Source of the DNA: Trema orientale | Taxonomy: Eukaryota; Streptophyta; Magnoliopsida; Rosales; Cannabaceae | Direction of reading: 5' to 3' | NCBI GenBank assembly: GCA_002914845.1 | Contig: JXTC01000092.1 | Span: 861,332-925,331 of the forward strand | Length of the DNA stretch: 64,000 nt | Shown here: in pieces, positions 1 through 11,780 of the stretch | Layout: each line of letters begins with the position of its first letter | Numbering within the stretch: the first letter of the stretch is position 1 | Program-made: the position numbers and the translations under genes | The notes under the pieces: generated by a model | Databases searched by the model: none | What the model was told of the DNA's origin: nothing | What the model saw: the letters and a program-made list of their open reading frames with translations, nothing else

Positions 1-595
1 TCCTCAAACGAGAACAAATTGACAAGAGCCACAGCTAACAATATTAACTAAGGACTTAATATCATCAAAGATAAAAGCATTGGGACCTAAAGAGATATTA
101 TAGAGGCCATTTGGTATAAGATAATCTCAGTTATCATATTAATGAGAATGCTGAAGATGGTGATATGATTGTCTGATATCTATAATAATTGTGTTTGATT
201 GCACACAGTAATCTTGTCTATGATTTCTGGGATATTAGATAACTATATTTGATTGCTCATGGGAATGTACTTAAATTAAAATTAAAAAGTAATTATAAAG
301 TTAAATTACTTATAAAATAATAAAATTTGTTAGCAGAAAATAAAACAATTTGCTATGATTCCTGGGATGTGGTATTTTTTTTTTGTTTCGTTTTTTAGAG
401 TGAATTTTAGATGGGAGGTTATTTAAAATCCATATGTTTTGGTAACTTTAAGATGACCCCCACTTAAGAGGATTTGATTCCTAAAGTGATTACTTTACTG
501 GGTGTTAAAATGGTACCAAACATGGGGATGTATTGAAATACCTATTCCCACCTAAAGATTACCCCATACCAAACAGCCCATTAGAGTTAATATTT
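1..595. other. A+T-rich intergenic stretch, no gene seen
   Basis: No open frame with recognisable protein similarity and no clear terminal repeats were found here. A run of T at about 375-384 lies on the 3' side of the minus-strand LINE remnant that follows. It could be the complement of its poly-A tail, but about 200 bp separates it from the last recognisable coding part, so this is only a possibility. Confidence 0.4.
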
Positions 596-1290
596 TTAAT
601 CACAGACAAAGTTATCACTCTCAACAATAGAAATAGGAATACCCCAATCAACAAAGGTTCGAAGAGCATCTCTAATTGCCAAAGCTTTTGCTGTCTCCAC
701 CGTGAAAGCACCTTGAGCTTCAAGGAGCTGGCTGCCAAAATGATACCCATGTGATTTTGAATGACAAAACCAATACCAATCCATCCAGCACCCAAATAAC
801 GGAATCATCCATGTTAAGTTTGAGAGAAAACAAAACCGGATGATGCCAACACAAATCAGTAAGACTATATTGGGTTCCATCCATAGCCGAAGTCACTGGA
901 GTAGTGGCGTATTCTTGAATAAGTGCATCAGTTGAAGAAACAATCACCGTGGAAGACCAAGATGGACCACCATGTACCACCCAGCTCTGCTCACACCAAA
1001 TACTCCGAAGGCACATACAGAAATGTGCAAAGCTAACCTTTTCCAGACTCCATGAGATCGCTAAAAAGGATTCGACAACATCGATCCTCTTGTAACTGGG
1101 CCTTTACCATCTTCCAATACCTATCTTTCTTCCATACTTCACGTGAAGATGTGCAAGCAATGAGAGCATGAGCTAAAGATTCCAATAATCCACATCTAGC
1201 ACACTTTGGATTGATCTTCAAATTTCTTCTAATAAGATTATTACATTAAGTTAGAGCACCATAAAAACTCTCCAAATGAATACTCTAACC
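596..1290 (-). pseudogene. LINE (non-LTR retrotransposon) 3' end: zf-RVT and RNase H remnant
   Basis: Minus-strand fragments in several frames match the end of a plant LINE ORF2 polyprotein. From about 1290 to 1033 comes the zinc-binding region that follows the reverse transcriptase (zf-RVT), with the pattern CARCGLLESLAHALIACTSS (C-x2-C, H and C in place). After a degraded linker comes an RNase H-like domain of the RVT_3 type: SLKLNMDD near 838-815, then GWIGIGFVIQNHMG near 790-745, then ETAKALAIRDALRTFVDWG and IVESDN down to 596. These pieces lie in different frames (breaks near 800 and 720), so the gene is dead. The polymerase domain itself is not visible upstream. The family assignment rests on domain order and motif similarity. 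The exact LINE clade cannot be stated. Confidence 0.75.
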
Positions 1291-1374
1291 TTTAGAGGAA
1301 TATGCGAAATCTAAACTCGATTCTATCATTTACTAAGTGAGGCTGAGCAAGAAGCTGAATTAGACAAAGAAAGG

Positions 1375-1414
1375 TTCATGAAAAGCTTATAGCCTTCATG
1401 AAAAGCTTATAGCC
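1375..1414. repeat. 20-bp perfect tandem duplication
   Basis: The unit TTCATGAAAAGCTTATAGCC occurs at 1375-1394 and again, unchanged and adjacent, at 1395-1414. This is a simple local duplication with no coding role seen. Confidence 0.9.
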
Positions 1415-2318
1415 ACTTCTAACTAAGTACTTGATGGAAATTGTCCTAACACTTAATAAAACTATATACATGCATGAATTCAATAGAAAAAACACAAGAT
1501 CATATCATGAACGCAATAGAAAAATAGCAGATTTAGGTTTTAAAACTTTACATAAAAACCATATTTTTTTCATAACCAATAATCATGTATATATATCAAA
1601 CATATGATCATGTATAACATTAATCAAATCTAGATGCATAAATCCTAGTGAGGGGATTTTGGCATTTTCCTCTTCATGCGTGCACTTTCTTGATCTTCTT
1701 GTTGACGGTTATCAAATCGCCAACTCTAGATCTTCTTGTCTATTCTCTGACTCTTTAAAGATGAGGCGAGTGTGCACTAAGTTGAATCATTTAATAGAGA
1801 AACGATTAAGAATACCTTTTTGAGTTTCTAGAACATCGGGAATTGAGAAAAGAAAGTGATGTTATAATTAAGAAACTTTTTCTCCCTCTTTTCTCACAAC
1901 TTTGGTCGAATTCTCTGTCTCTTTCCCTCTGTTTCACGTGTAGCACCTATAAAAGTATCTGTGCAGTTTTTTCTCTCATATATCTTATATATGAGGTTTA
2001 AAACTACTAATCCTAGTTCAATAAGATTGGGCTTGTTCTCGAATTTGGACTTTATGTGTATTTTTATATGATATATATCCAACTCATGTAATTTATATAC
2101 AATCCTATTTTTGTTTTTAAACATAGTAATATATATTTAAAGGTGGGCCCCACAGACTTTTCTATTGAAAATTCAAAGAGAAACTCTCTTCTCTCTTCCT
2201 CTTTCACTCTCCTCCCGATCACTAACTTTCTTTTTCTTCGTCTTCTTCTTCTGTTTTCTTCTTCTTCTTCATTCAACCTTAGCCATTGCCAGGTGCCTGC
2301 AACCTCGCTACTGACCCC
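1415..2318. other. Intergenic stretch with pyrimidine-rich tract, no gene seen
   Basis: No recognisable product. From about 2150 to 2280 the plus strand is strongly C+T-rich (TCT and TTC runs). An open frame there is probably just a consequence of that composition. The tract could be an old leader region of a transcript interrupted by the solo LTR at 2319, but nothing in the sequence proves this. Confidence 0.4.
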
Positions 2319-2851
2319 TGTTGGAATTTGGCTAAATATTAAAAATACGAAAGAAGCCAAAGTCCCACATCGGTAGAAGATGGAGAGGAAGGGAGGCTTG
2401 AGCCTTATATAAGGAGGTTATCTCCTTAGTTACTAATCACCCCAATATGTAGCATTTCAAGTATTTTTCTCTTCTGGAGAAATTCTTTTTTTAGTCTCTT
2501 TGTGTTTCCTTTCAAGTGGTAGGGAAGTGTGAGTTCTCTTGTTTTCTTGTGTAAGAGGGATGAATGTTCAAAGAGAGGAGAAAGGTGTGAGGAGGGAATA
2601 TTTGTGAGAGTGTTGGGTGTATTGGAGATATTGGGTAAAAAAGAGGGAAATCTATATGATTGTAAAAAATTTTCATATCGTGGAATTCTTTTCTGAGGGC
2701 AGTGGTTTTTCTCCTGATTTGGGAGTTTTCTACTTAAATTCTTGTGTTGTGGTGATTGTTTTTATTCCCTGTTTTTATTTATCTGTTATTCTGATATTCG
2801 TTGAAGTGAGATCCTGGGAGCGGTGAATCTGGGGCAGTCAGATTCCCAACA
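2319..2851 (+). mobile_element. Solo LTR (533 bp)
   Basis: The segment starts TGTTGGAATTTGG and ends GATTCCCAACA, giving the inverted termini TGTTGG/CCAACA typical of LTRs. The flanks are acccc (2314-2318) and actcc (2852-2856), a 5-bp target-site duplication with one C/T difference. It carries AGTCCCACATCGG near 2362, a motif common near the start of plant LTRs, and a TATA box TATATAAG at 2406-2413 on plus, which sets the orientation. No internal retrotransposon sequence or second LTR is adjacent, so this is a solo LTR left by recombination between two LTRs. The superfamily is not determined. Confidence 0.8.
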
Positions 2852-2856
2852 ACTCC

Positions 2857-3647
2857 TGTACCACCACTCAGTGTCGTAATCACTGCTTGGAGAGATTAGT
2901 GAGTGGCTAGGTACACCGGCCCCTCAACTTACCCAAGCTATGGGTGAATGATTTCCGACTAGCAACCGCCCCTATTGTCACTGATGACCGAAATTTTAGA
3001 GAAGAAAGTAAGTGGACAACTTTTTAAATAAATTATTGAAATTTTCACAAATATTTTTGGGAAGATTATGATATTGTTGTAACATTTTACATGGGTTATA
3101 TAAATATAAAGCAAAGCAAATATATATCGAAGCATAGCTCACTGGCATTAAAAGCTGTCCAGATCTCAACAATTGAGCAAATTCGGTGCAACACTTTACA
3201 GAAGGCTACTGGAAGACAAACTCCACCAACTTCCACCTACACTTTGAATTTCTCAACCCTACTATAGTGGACGCGCTCTGCTACAGTAAATATGCTCATT
3301 ATATACAGACCTCCAAAAGTAAGAGAATAAGAGATCTGAAATTCTCTTAGACTTATGCTTGTATACAAGTTCTATATCTCAATAACATCAATTGTAGTAG
3401 ATGTAGGTCGTAGAAATTCCGGCTGAACTACTTTAAAAATTGTGTCTTTTCTCTTCTTTATTATCAATTTTCTATAAACATTTATTTTAGTTATTATGCC
3501 AATTTTTGGCGTCAACAACTAGTAAAAAGTTTATTGAGAATTTAGAGATTGAGAAACAAGCTAATTTCATTCTTAGTAGAAAAATTAAGTATTAGAACAT
3601 ATTGAAAATATAATTGAGATTCTATTCGATTATAACAAATTACTCTT
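2857..3647. other. Intergenic stretch, nothing recognised
   Basis: No gene or bounded repeat was recognised. The sequence just after the solo LTR (2852-2990, moderate G+C) presumably continues the sequence that ended at 2318, since the LTR inserted between them. About 3130-3500 has the look of older LTR-type DNA, but no boundaries could be drawn. Confidence 0.35.
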
Positions 3648-4179
3648 GGGGTTTATAGCACAAATGGTCTCTCAATGATCCAATTTATGGCAATTTGGTC
3701 ATCAAATTTTTAATTGTGACAATTAAGCCCCTAAATTTTCCTATTTATAGCAATTTGGTCTATGAATTGTCTAAATTGTAACATGTTATTAAATTTTTGA
3801 ATAAAAACATACATAAGAAGCACGTTGTAGCATCTAAAAGAGTATTTAAAGGAAATAAATTGAATAAAAGAATTCGTAGAGAATAAGAAATGTATTTTTT
3901 TGCATTTTCTAGGAATCTTAGAGTTGCAAATTTATAAAAAATATTTTGTGGTTGTTCATTTTTCAAACTTAAAATTCTCAAATTACCTTTCAAATATACT
4001 TTTAGATGTAACAACGTATATTTTTGGTCAAAAATTTAATAGCAAGTTACAATTTAGACAGTTCAAGGATCAAATTGCTGCAAATTAAAAAGTTTATGGG
4101 CTTAATTACTACAAACGAAATTTTGATGACCAAATTGCTACAGATTAGATACTTCAGGAACCATTTGTACCATTAACCC
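3648..4179. mobile_element. Foldback MITE with long terminal inverted repeats
   Basis: The left end reads GGGGTTTATAGCACAAATGG. The reverse complement of the right end reads GGGTTAATGGTACAAATGG and stays similar for roughly 150-170 bp (shared blocks include AGCAATTTGGTCATCAAA and TGTCTAAATTGTAAC). The element therefore forms one large hairpin with a short unpaired centre around 3860-3960. Flanks ttactctt (3640-3647) and ttactgtt (4180-4187) agree at 7 of 8 bases, an 8-bp class target duplication. Length 532 bp, no transposase. The TIR sequence and TSD length suggest a hAT- or Mutator-type MITE, but the superfamily is not proven. Confidence 0.75.
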
Positions 4180-4439
4180 TTACTGTTATCCTCCATTATG
4201 TAGAATATATCATGAGAAAATATGATATGAAAAGTTATCATTTTTGAAACTATTTTTAGAAAAGTGATATTTTCGTAGCTTTTATAATTAGCTGGTAATA
4301 AGGCTCAGGGCCTCGAAGCGAAGCTTCGATTATGAATTTGGATTTATTAATGTTGAGAGACAAGTTTTGATATATAGCATCGCTATGTTTCGAAGTGGTA
4401 TAAAGAGTCTTCTCCAAATCAATCAGCTCCTGGGTTGTT
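4180..4439. other. Intergenic stretch, nothing recognised
   Basis: Short region between the MITE and the first copy of the dispersed repeat family. No gene or repeat boundary seen. Confidence 0.35.
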
Positions 4440-7400
4440 CAGGTCTCACTGAACACCACTTGAGAAGGAAAAAGAATGGTGAGCATATGAATGCTTAGTA
4501 GGGCTTCAATTACCTTTTATTAGATGAGTGCAATTTTTCAAACTTGCATAGTTAGTACCTTTCTAAAATCTATTTATAATTTTATAAAACAAAGTTCAAT
4601 GTATATCAAACAAAATAATTGTACATATCATAAATCTACCATGTATATGAGTGAGCTCTTACCGTCCTATCATGACATTGTAATGCTGGTATTTACTGGA
4701 ATAAATTTTCAGAAAATATTTTCATAAAATCATTTCAAGAACACCATAGTTTTGTAAAATCAAGAAATACAGCGGAATTGGTCATTTAAAATTTTCTATT
4801 TACAAAACCTTTCGGATCGTGATCTAATATAAATTAACTCTTGATCTAGACAAGATTAATATCCGGATTCGCTCCATAACCTTCTCGTCTTTCTATCTAT
4901 TCTCGAAAGCCGTTTGATTGATCCGGTGGGTGGTCACCCTCTTGATTCCCAACAAAGAGATCCGCACACGAACAAGAAGACAATCTTCCCGAACCGATTT
5001 CTCCGGGACGGCCGAAACAGAAAGGATAGTGAATCCCCTAGTGTGGCTGATTTTTCTCTACTATTCATCTTTTTGGTTTTCGTGTGACACTCTCTTCTTA
5101 AGGATTGTTCCACGTGTAAAACTTAATTATCCAGTCAGAGAACTTTTCTCTTTACTATAGAGAGATTAGTAAACCCTAATGGGCTTATTGGGCTTGTTGG
5201 GCTCAACTGATCATCAAATAATTATTGGGCTTTAATTTGAGCTAGGCAGGGGACCAGATGGATCCATAAAGCCCAAGCTCCAATGGACCATATACTTACT
5301 AGTATAATTAACTCTTAATTATGATTGGGACTTGTCCATTAATATTGGGGCACACCATTATAGGCCCAATATTGAACTCTTGGACTAAATGTCATTTTTA
5401 TTTTCTGTGAAGCTTATTAACAATTAATTAGCTTGATCCATTTAGCATATACCATACCTGCAGATATACCCCCTATACAATGTCGTACTAGTAGGGTGAA
5501 ATTACCATATTACCCCTCTAGTACATATTTATCTCTGAGTTGCCATTTTTCATCTAATGGATAATAATTGACTACGGCGTTTGTATCTGCTTATACCAAC
5601 ACAGTCAAATTCACATAGTGAATACCGTGACCCTGGTTTATATTATCCAAGTACTTGAAAAAACTCAAAGTGACATTGTACGCATGGCATCCATCATGAA
5701 AAATGTTCTGCACATTTCATACACCTTATCTTCTAAGATACCGGAATTCGAACCATAAATCGGAACTAGTCCTTTAGTAACTCAAAAAGACAAAACACAT
5801 GAAAGTAAGTTCGTTAATCACTAGGATTAAGGTTTTCTACAATAGTGCTAGATTAGTGAAATTAGAAATTTAAGTTACAGCACTTAACCTTAAATTTTAA
5901 TTCACTTGGTCCTGTTCGATGTTGTTATAAATTTCTTATAACACACTAGTATTTCGATCCGAAGACTCACTTCGATAATTGGAAACTTCATTAATTAAAT
6001 AGACAACACTACATTCTATGGCATAGTAAAGTATTCCATCTATGCAGAATGCGAACAATTTAATTTAGACATAATGAAATAAAGAATATAATGTCTCCCA
6101 CATATGAACTCATCATACAAATAATTCTTTATCACTCATTATATGCCATGAAAAAAATAAACATACACATCACAAGTATATCAATGGGATATAAATGAAA
6201 TTAAAATTCATAACATAGAATTTATTAACAACAAATAAATAACAAATAATCCGATAATAAATTGTTTATAATGTCAAAATAATAAACTGTTTTATAGAAC
6301 ATTATTCCAACATGTAATACCCCGTTACTAGAGGTACCCAGTATCCTGACACTATCCAGAAGTGTGTCAGAAAATCCTATACAGGTGTCTAGGTCTCTCA
6401 CCTAGCGCTACAGTAACTCTCCAACAATCTAAACTATTGTGATGTAATAATGGTACTAAAGTGTCTGATCTTATGATATGTACAACATACCAAAGTATGT
6501 AATAACCATACATCAAATATATCATAAAAATTATGCTTAAAAACCCATTTTGTATTATTCTGGAATTTACTGAAAAATAGGCAGCATAATAACTATATTT
6601 TCCCAAAACTAAAATTTTTAAATCCTGTATAAAAACTACTTAGTCTAATCTCGGAACAATCTAACATATTTTAATAATTCACAATTCTATCAATTTTCCA
6701 TTCAAGGTACGTAATTTCATACTTTCCACATATTTCATAAAATAGGTAATGATGCATATGTTAGAACAAAACGAGTATAAAGCTATCTAATTGAACCCTT
6801 ACCTCGCCCTAATAGCTATGCAAGCTATTGGTACTCATAGAATCTTCGGTTAGTCAATGGGGTGCTCAAGATGTCGTTTTAGAAGTCCCAAAAGCTCACT
6901 TTGAGATGTGACTTTCCAACAAAGCTTCAAATTGAGAAACAGATCTCATCACTGTATTTCTAGTATCCAAAATAGCTCAGGTAGTAATATAACTTCACCA
7001 ATTTGGGTCCGGGTTGAACTCGACCTGTGGTATATAAAAAGAATCGAAACCGAAGTCTCGTGTGAAGAGAAATAGAACTGCAAGCATATGCTAAGAATTT
7101 TGTCAAGCCACCAGAACAATTACCACAAAATAAATCAACACCTGAAAGTGGGAAAAAGTAGGGGGTGAGTACGTGAATGCTCAGTAGAAATTCAATTACA
7201 AGTTTTTAACTAATATAAATACTTACTTTCAAGGTCCTGCATGGTCAGTGAAAGACTCAAATAGTTTTACTGAAGTCCAAATAAAAATTATCATCCAAAG
7301 GTTTAAATCTCCCAAAACCTTATAAAACACCATCTCAAAATAGAAATCATTTTCTAAAGGTTCAAATATTCAAAATTATTGTAAATCTTAGTCTCAAAAC

Positions 7401-7745
7401 AAATTCATTATCCGAAGGTTCAAACATTCCAAACCATTGTAAAACATCACATCAAATCCAGTACATATATATTCAAGTCTTCACAAGTATATTAAATACC
7501 ACCTAATTCTATAATATCTAATATATTTGACATACGTGAGTTCCAGCCATCTATGTGATGACCATGAGTTTTATTCCTTTATTTTTTTATATTCTAGTAT
7601 TTTGTTAAAATACCATGATTCCGGTGTTCTTTTGGAAACACCGTAATTCTGTCGGCGCCGCGTGTGATGCATATGCAATACAATGCTATATGAATGACAT
7701 GAATCAGAATATATACCATTTTTCACAAATTCTCAAACAGACCAT
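4440..7745 (+). repeat. Dispersed unclassified repeat, copy 1 (interrupted)
   Basis: Blocks at about 4460-4683 and 6313-7230 match copies at 20880-23100 and 56040-58150. Shared landmarks are GTGAGCAT-TGAATGCT-AGTA followed by TTCAATTACC, TAATACCCC with GGTACCCA, the CACTATCCAGAAGTGTGTCAG block, a 'TATTCTGGAATTTACT' block with GGCAGC, and GAACCCTTACCTCG. A solo LTR at 4684-6312 splits the copy. Its tgtaa target duplication lets the two halves be rejoined exactly. After about 7060 a second run of the same family seems to start (GGGGTGAGTACGTGAATGCTCAGTA near 7162), so two truncated units may be joined here. Whether this is a long LTR or a non-autonomous LARD-like element is unknown. Strand is given only as the reading direction of the shared blocks. 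Confidence 0.55.
4684..6312 (-). mobile_element. Solo copia-like LTR (1,629 bp), minus orientation
   Basis: The segment runs TGCTGGTATTTACTGG to ATTATTCCAACA on plus. Read on minus it begins TGTTGGAATAATG and ends in CA. The 5-bp flanks are identical: tgtaa at 4679-4683 and at 6313-6317. The inserted piece interrupts a TAATACCCC block that is continuous in the copy near 56735, which independently confirms the insertion. Phrases such as the cttcggatcgaaat block on minus (near 5960) are typical of long copia-type LTRs, but no coding sequence is present to prove the superfamily. Confidence 0.82.
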
Positions 7746-7764
7746 GCAATGTTTTTAATTTAAT

Positions 7765-8626
7765 CAACTGTAGGAATGGCCAAATGAAGCTTTCATTCAA
7801 TAACATGAAATTAGAAGTCAACATCTTCCACATTGAAAAACAGCCGCAAGTAGAGGATGAGTGCTATCTGTCATACTTGGTAGACTCATTAGTTGAGGAG
7901 AAAGTGTGTTTACAGAAAAATCAGGATCCACTTGAAAACTTTCTCCTTAATTTACCTACTTCGGATTATTTTATACCTGCTAAACTTTATGATTTATTTG
8001 TCATATATGGGCAGGATAAAATTCCTAGATTCTGGCAACCACGCTTCGAGGAGTTGCCATATGAAAGATAAAAGCCGAAATTGTCAGCCCTTGAGACACC
8101 AAAAGTTGAGTTAGCCTAACTAACTAAAGGTTTGAAACACGTATTGTTGGAATCAGGTGATACCTTTCTGTCATTATTTCTTCTGAACTTAGTGTTGAAC
8201 AAGATAAAAAATTGATCAACATTTTGAGAGAACATAGCACTAGGTTGGACAATAGCTAATATTAAAGGTATTTTCCTACTGATTTATTCCCATAGGATCC
8301 ATTTAGAGGAAGGAGCCCAACCCTATAGAGACCCCCATAGAAGACTTAATTCTACAATGAAAGAAGTTGTTAAAAAAGAAGTCTTAAAACTATTAGATGC
8401 AGGTATAATCTACCCGATATTTGATAGTAAATGGGTGAGCCCAACACAAGTAGTTCCTAAGAAATCTAGGGTCTGTGGTTGAAAATGAGGATGGGTACCT
8501 CTTCCAAATAGGATAGTGACTGGATGGCACATGTGCATTGATTATAGGAAATTAAATTCTGCCACTCGAAAAGACCATTTCTCATTACTATTTATTGATC
8601 AAATCTTAGAACGAGTAGCTAGCCAT
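7765..8626 (+). pseudogene. Ty3/gypsy (Athila/Tat-type) pol, segment 1: protease-RT linker and RT start
   Basis: An open stretch at 7784-8071 encodes the linker between protease and reverse transcriptase (MKLSFNNMKLEVNIFHIEKQ, then LPYER followed by a stop). The reading continues, with stops and frame changes, through motifs known from this lineage: LINILREHST, HLEEGAQP-YRD, ATMKEVVKKEVLKLLDAG (8354-8400), WVSPTQVVPKK, and the RT block MCIDYRKLNSATRKDHF near 8531-8582. The segment stops abruptly at 8626 because a solo LTR is inserted there. The sense continues at 11678 with the codons for SHPIYCFLDGYS. Gag and protease are not seen upstream: the element is 5'-truncated or was cut by the repeat ending near 7745. 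The role would have been reverse transcription of the element RNA, but this copy is dead. Confidence 0.82.
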
Positions 8627-11600
8627 TGTTAAGTAGATTTTATACTTAACTTTACCATCCTTCCAAGCTTAAGAATTGCTCGTCTTTAAGCTATTTTTAT
8701 CCGAATTTTTTATTTTTGGTGCATATTTCAGGTGAGAAGACATTAAGAGGAGAATACCGACTTTTCATGTGTAACCGAAACTAAATCAAGCCAATTTTGA
8801 TAATCGCTAGCAAAGACGGGTAATTAACTTCTCAGCAGTGTGTAGCAGCGCCAATAGTACAGAAGAAACTGGGCAAAATTGGGCATTGCGACGCCAAATT
8901 GGCGCCACAGTGCCAGAAGTTCCAGAAACCTGGTGCCGCAGGGCTGGCATATGGCGCCGCGGTGCCGCGGCATTGCGGTGCCGCGGCATTGCGGTGCCGT
9001 TTCCTGGGTTTTGTGGCGCCGTAGTGCCATAGTTTGGCGCTGTAGTGCCACCTTCTCGATTGTCTTGGCGCCGCGGCGTCAAATTTGGCACCGCAGCGTG
9101 TTACGAAATAATTCCGCAAGTGCACAATATCAAGTTTTAGTAGTATGAAAGGAAGTAAGGATGTCGTACCCACAGGGATTAAAACCTAATTTTTACTAAG
9201 TACTTTAATTAAAATAATCCTAATTTTATCTAGAAGATCGAATAATAAAAATAAAATATTAAACTTAAAAAAATAAAGAAAATAAAACTAATATTCGCGA
9301 CAGAGAAAACAATCAATATGTAAAACTCTAGAGGTTTTATTTCACTTAGTTGTCCACTATGTTTTTTTCATGCCAATTTATTATTGATCAATCTCCTAGT
9401 TTATAAGTCAAGAATCCCAAAGTATTCAACTCCCTCTCCCAAGTGTCGTGCCAAAATTATTTCTAATATCTAATTTCAATATCCCTATAAAAATCTAGAT
9501 AATAAGAATTTATTAGGTACTGTGATTCTTTTTAATTGACTTCAAAGAAATCATAGGCCTCCCGAACTCTATAAAATTCTAAGTTGTATTATCTAATAGT
9601 CACATCTAAAATTCTCTCCCGAGTGTTGAATTTTAAATACCAAATCAATTAATTGGTGATCAAGTAATTAAAAGCATGAAGAGCAAGATAATATAAATAA
9701 ACTGAATGAAACTTTCTCAAATAATTAAATTGGCAATTAAAACATAATATCTAACATAGGCTACATCATTCCTCTAGAGAAAAAAAAAATTAGTTCATGA
9801 TAAAAATAAGAAAACAGAAAAAGATATTCTTAAACATATTGAAGAAAAGAAAGAAGAACTAGATTTGGAAGGCAAATTTAACTTCTCCGTCTCCGGACTC
9901 TACTGTCTTCGTCTCCTCCTCTGGGCTTTCATAAATCTCTCTTAGCTCTCTAATTCTCTCTTTAGAATGAATCTCTCCGTTCTACCTCCTCTCTAGAGAG
10001 TCTCTAGAGAGTGTCTCTCTCTCTACCGCTACTCTACCTTCCTGTAGGTGTCGCTCACTCCCTATTTATAAGGGAGTAATGAACTCACTTTATTTTTTTC
10101 TAAGAGTCCTCCACCGACCATGAAGTCACAGTTTCCCAATTCTTGTAAATCGTAACTTTGTGCTTTTGGGCCAGGCCCTCATTCTCTTCAATTCCTATCC
10201 CCGTGCTTTTAATTCACATATTATTATATGGTACCAAGAAACACTAGAAGAGTTTCCTATTACTAATGTTTCCTTTTTTTAATTTTTCTTCTTCTTAGTG
10301 AATCACTCGCACATGCACGACACTCACAAATCAACCACCTCATCAACTTTCTAGTTTCTTTTTTTTAATTTTTTAATTCACCTAAGTGCTCTAGAAAATA
10401 TGGACTAGCCTTTTAATATTTGCTCACATGTCAAGTCTTTTGGGCTTGTCTCGTATAAGTAGAAGTTGTTGGCCCATTTCTTGATTCAATGGATATTGCC
10501 AAACTTGTAACTTGGGCCTTATATCACTTGTCTCAGGCTGCATTAGTAAAATACCACTTTTAAACACTATTTTAAACCTACGAAACAAGAGTAAAAATAG
10601 GATAAAAAACTAACTAAAAGAAAAATAGGAATTTACAAAATATCAAGTCGACAATATATAATTAATGAGTATAAATTTGACTTATCACAGCGCCACAAAG
10701 TGCAGAACGTATTGCAGAATTCCTAGATCGTGGTCGGTTTGTCTCCAATATTTAACCAGAGTTTGAGAGAGTTTTTGAAGGAAAAACAACAAGAGGAAGA
10801 AGTAATCAAGAGGGTACGAGAAGATTGACAAAGCTTCACAGAGTTTTTCTTTCTCTTTCTTTAGTTTTATTCTTTTATTTTCTACAATGAACATGTATAA
10901 GCTCTATTATTTCTGTTGCGTTTTCCTTACTATAACTATGAACTAAACTCTTTTTCTAGGGATGTAATTAAACCTCTAATGTAATTCTATTGCTTTTTTT
11001 TTTTCTCTCATTTGCTTTTGATATTCATTGATGAGTTAATTATTCTACATTATGCTTAATGCTTCTATTTATTTGGCCACTAAATAGATTTGTTGCGTGA
11101 AACGTATATGAACTTGGAAAGGGGAATTTAGGTTTGGACATAGATTGAACAACATAAGATTGCCTAGTGTAGGGTGAGTTTGCATAGGATAGGAATATAC
11201 CTGTGTAACTTGTGCAACCACATGTGAGAATTACCTAGCTTCATGAGTCTATTCAATTTATGTTAAGAGTAACATATTATCTTGTTTAGATATTTTCACC
11301 TATATATTGGAAAGGAGTTTGTGAATACCATTGAATTCTCGGTTATTAATTCTAAATAGATGACTGAACGGTGAGGAAAATTAGTAATTGAATGAGTTAG
11401 AGGGTAGGTTGCATCCCTAGGTTTTTTATCATTGTTATAAAACTATCTTTGGTTGTTTAGTGTTGATTTCTATTATTTCCCTTTGTATTGAATTTACATT
11501 TTAATTTTGGTTCAAAGCAACTATTTATTGTCGTTTGGATAAATTGCCAACTAGTTACGGTTAGTACCTGGCATTTGTAAATTGTTTGCTTCTCGTAGGA

Positions 11601-11677
11601 TTCGACACTCTCCTACCATTTATGTTACTTGTTGCGACCCATATACTTGCGGTTTGTGTGTTAGAAATAACCCAACA
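8627..11677 (+). mobile_element. Solo LTR of the G+C-motif gypsy family, inserted in RT
   Basis: The left end TGTTAAGTAG and right end AATAACCCAACA give TG...CA termini, with flanks gccat (8622-8626) and gtcat (11678-11682), a 5-bp duplication with one transition. The RT reading frame breaks exactly at these points and resumes across them. Once the nested LTR at 9099-10687 is removed, the remainder is about 1.46 kb and resembles the LTRs at 40918-42409 and 48190-51238 (shared AATTGCTCGTCTTTRAGCT, CAGGTGAGAAG, TTGCGACCCATATACTTG, CTAGGGATGTAAT). It starts with the hairpin typical of this family and carries an island of GGCGCC/CCGCGGTGCC motifs at 8835-9095. Confidence 0.85.
9099..10687 (-). 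mobile_element. Nested solo gypsy-type LTR (1,589 bp)
   Basis: The segment is TGTTACGAAATAATTCC to GACTTATCA, with an identical 5-bp target duplication, cagcg, at 9094-9098 and 10688-10692. On minus it starts TGATAAGTCAAATTTATAC and ends ...GTAACA. It sits inside the solo LTR 8627-11677: removal joins the host-LTR G+C-rich island (..CACCGCAGCG) to CCACAAAGTGC. The end nearest 9110-9170 (CCGCAAGTGCACAAT, then CGTACCCACAGGGATT) is the complement of the usual U5 end of Athila/Tat-type LTRs. It is similar in size and organisation to the nested LTR at 48886-50466, though clearly diverged. Confidence 0.9.
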
Positions 11678-11780
11678 GTCATCCCATCTATTGCTTTCTT
11701 GATGGATATTCAAGATATTATCAGATAGAGATAGCAATAGAGGATCAAGATAAGACTACTTTTACATGCCCTTTTGGTAC
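11678..11780 (+). pseudogene. Ty3/gypsy pol, segment 2: central RT
   Basis: A short open piece between two inserted LTRs encodes SHPIYCFLDGYSRYYQIEIA and then DQDKTTFTCPFGT. This is the RT region with the conserved FLD-YS-Y-QI motif that carries the first catalytic aspartate, followed by the TFTCPFG motif. It continues segment 1 (8626) and is itself cut at 11780 by another solo LTR. The sense resumes at 13221 with GTFAFRRMPFGLCNA. The three pieces together restore the normal RT motif order, which is strong evidence for the two insertions. Confidence 0.85.

Noticed and set aside
2143..2376. 77-codon plus frame starting MGPTDFSIEN
   Set aside because: It lies over a pyrimidine-rich tract and runs into the solo LTR at 2319; no family recognised.
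3760..4088. Two overlapping frames of 62-84 codons
   Set aside because: They lie in the foldback MITE and overlap on opposite strands, as expected for inverted repeats.
8807..9173. Several overlapping frames on both strands with A, P, R and W-rich products
   Set aside because: They result from the palindromic G+C-rich motif island and overlap each other on both strands. Part crosses the nested LTR boundary at 9099.
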